A stretch of 38,298 bases of DNA from JAWLFY01 sp964462125 (GTDB lineage Bacteria; Planctomycetota; Planctomycetia; Pirellulales; Pirellulaceae), in contig CAYWXT010000017.1 of assembly GCA_964462125.1 (NCBI GenBank), forward strand, positions 1 through 38,298, written 5' to 3'; not shown here. The text below holds more notes on this DNA, generated by a model, which saw only the letters and a list, made by a program, of their open reading frames with translations, was not told the DNA's origin and did no database searches. The first letter of the stretch is position 1.

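Noticed and set aside
31010..37922. CRISPR array or DNA satellite suggested by regular spacing
   Set aside because: The periodicity of about 360-490 bases exists only at protein level (CARDB); no identical short direct repeats with spacers are present.
38073..38075. GTG at 38075 as the start of the giant gene
   Set aside because: The frame stays open upstream to the window edge and those residues complete a Calx-beta domain, so this GTG is an internal Val codon.
1..38298. Insertion sequences, integrase, phage genes, tRNA or rRNA genes
   Set aside because: I saw no transposase-like frame, terminal inverted repeats, tRNA cloverleaf or rRNA sequence. Absence was judged by eye only.

Overview
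The window most likely comes from a planctomycete (Planctomycetota, Pirellulales/Planctomycetales-like). The pointers are a Tat-exported Gfo/Idh/MocA oxidoreductase, a type I sulfatase, a PEP-CTERM surface protein, dockerin-tailed surface protein architecture, and one enormous CARDB/cadherin-like protein. This assignment is inference from gene content; no rRNA or tRNA gene was seen.

Layout. At the left edge a small uncertain reverse-strand gene (156-503) lies divergent from a forward Tat-signal oxidoreductase (671-2041), which ends in a good hairpin. A decayed forward gene follows (2167-2622), with its reading frame broken twice. From 2674 to the right edge every supported gene is on the reverse strand. 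In transcription order, right to left, these are: the giant gene (enters at 38298, stops at 11808), a PEP-CTERM protein (11775-11056), a sulfatase (10918-9398), a GH130 glycosidase/phosphorylase (9081-7993), a GT4 glycosyltransferase with an extra C-terminal helical domain (7932-5626), a second, longer GH130 (5552-4107), a cytosolic Gfo/Idh/MocA oxidoreductase (4023-2884), and a short secreted-peptide ORF (2862-2674).

The carbohydrate block (9081-2884) has gaps of only 60-85 bases and reads as one operon for mannoside or related glycan turnover, with the sulfatase just upstream. The GH130-GT4-GH130 order suggests that a glycan is built and phosphorolysed or trimmed by the same locus; the substrate cannot be read from the sequence.

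The giant gene fills about 69% of the window. Its frame is open to the right edge (Calx-beta residues continue past the first GTG at 38075), so more than 8,820 codons are visible and the N terminus is missing. In order it holds Calx-beta, 18 CARDB repeats, PPC-like and IPT/TIG-like domains, an unusual helical module, a beta-propeller, Ig-like domains, nine cadherin/He_PIG-like repeats, an RHS/YD segment, an internal dockerin, Big_2 and ZU5-like domains, a YVTN propeller, an alpha/beta-hydrolase-like domain whose nucleophile Ser is replaced by Gly, a jelly-roll, a peptidoglycan-binding-like segment, an intact MepA/M74-type murein endopeptidase site, an intact matrixin-type zinc site, further Ig-like repeats and a C-terminal dockerin. 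It is probably an exported adhesin or matrix mega-protein that carries its own peptidases. It appears to be co-transcribed with the PEP-CTERM protein 32 bases downstream.
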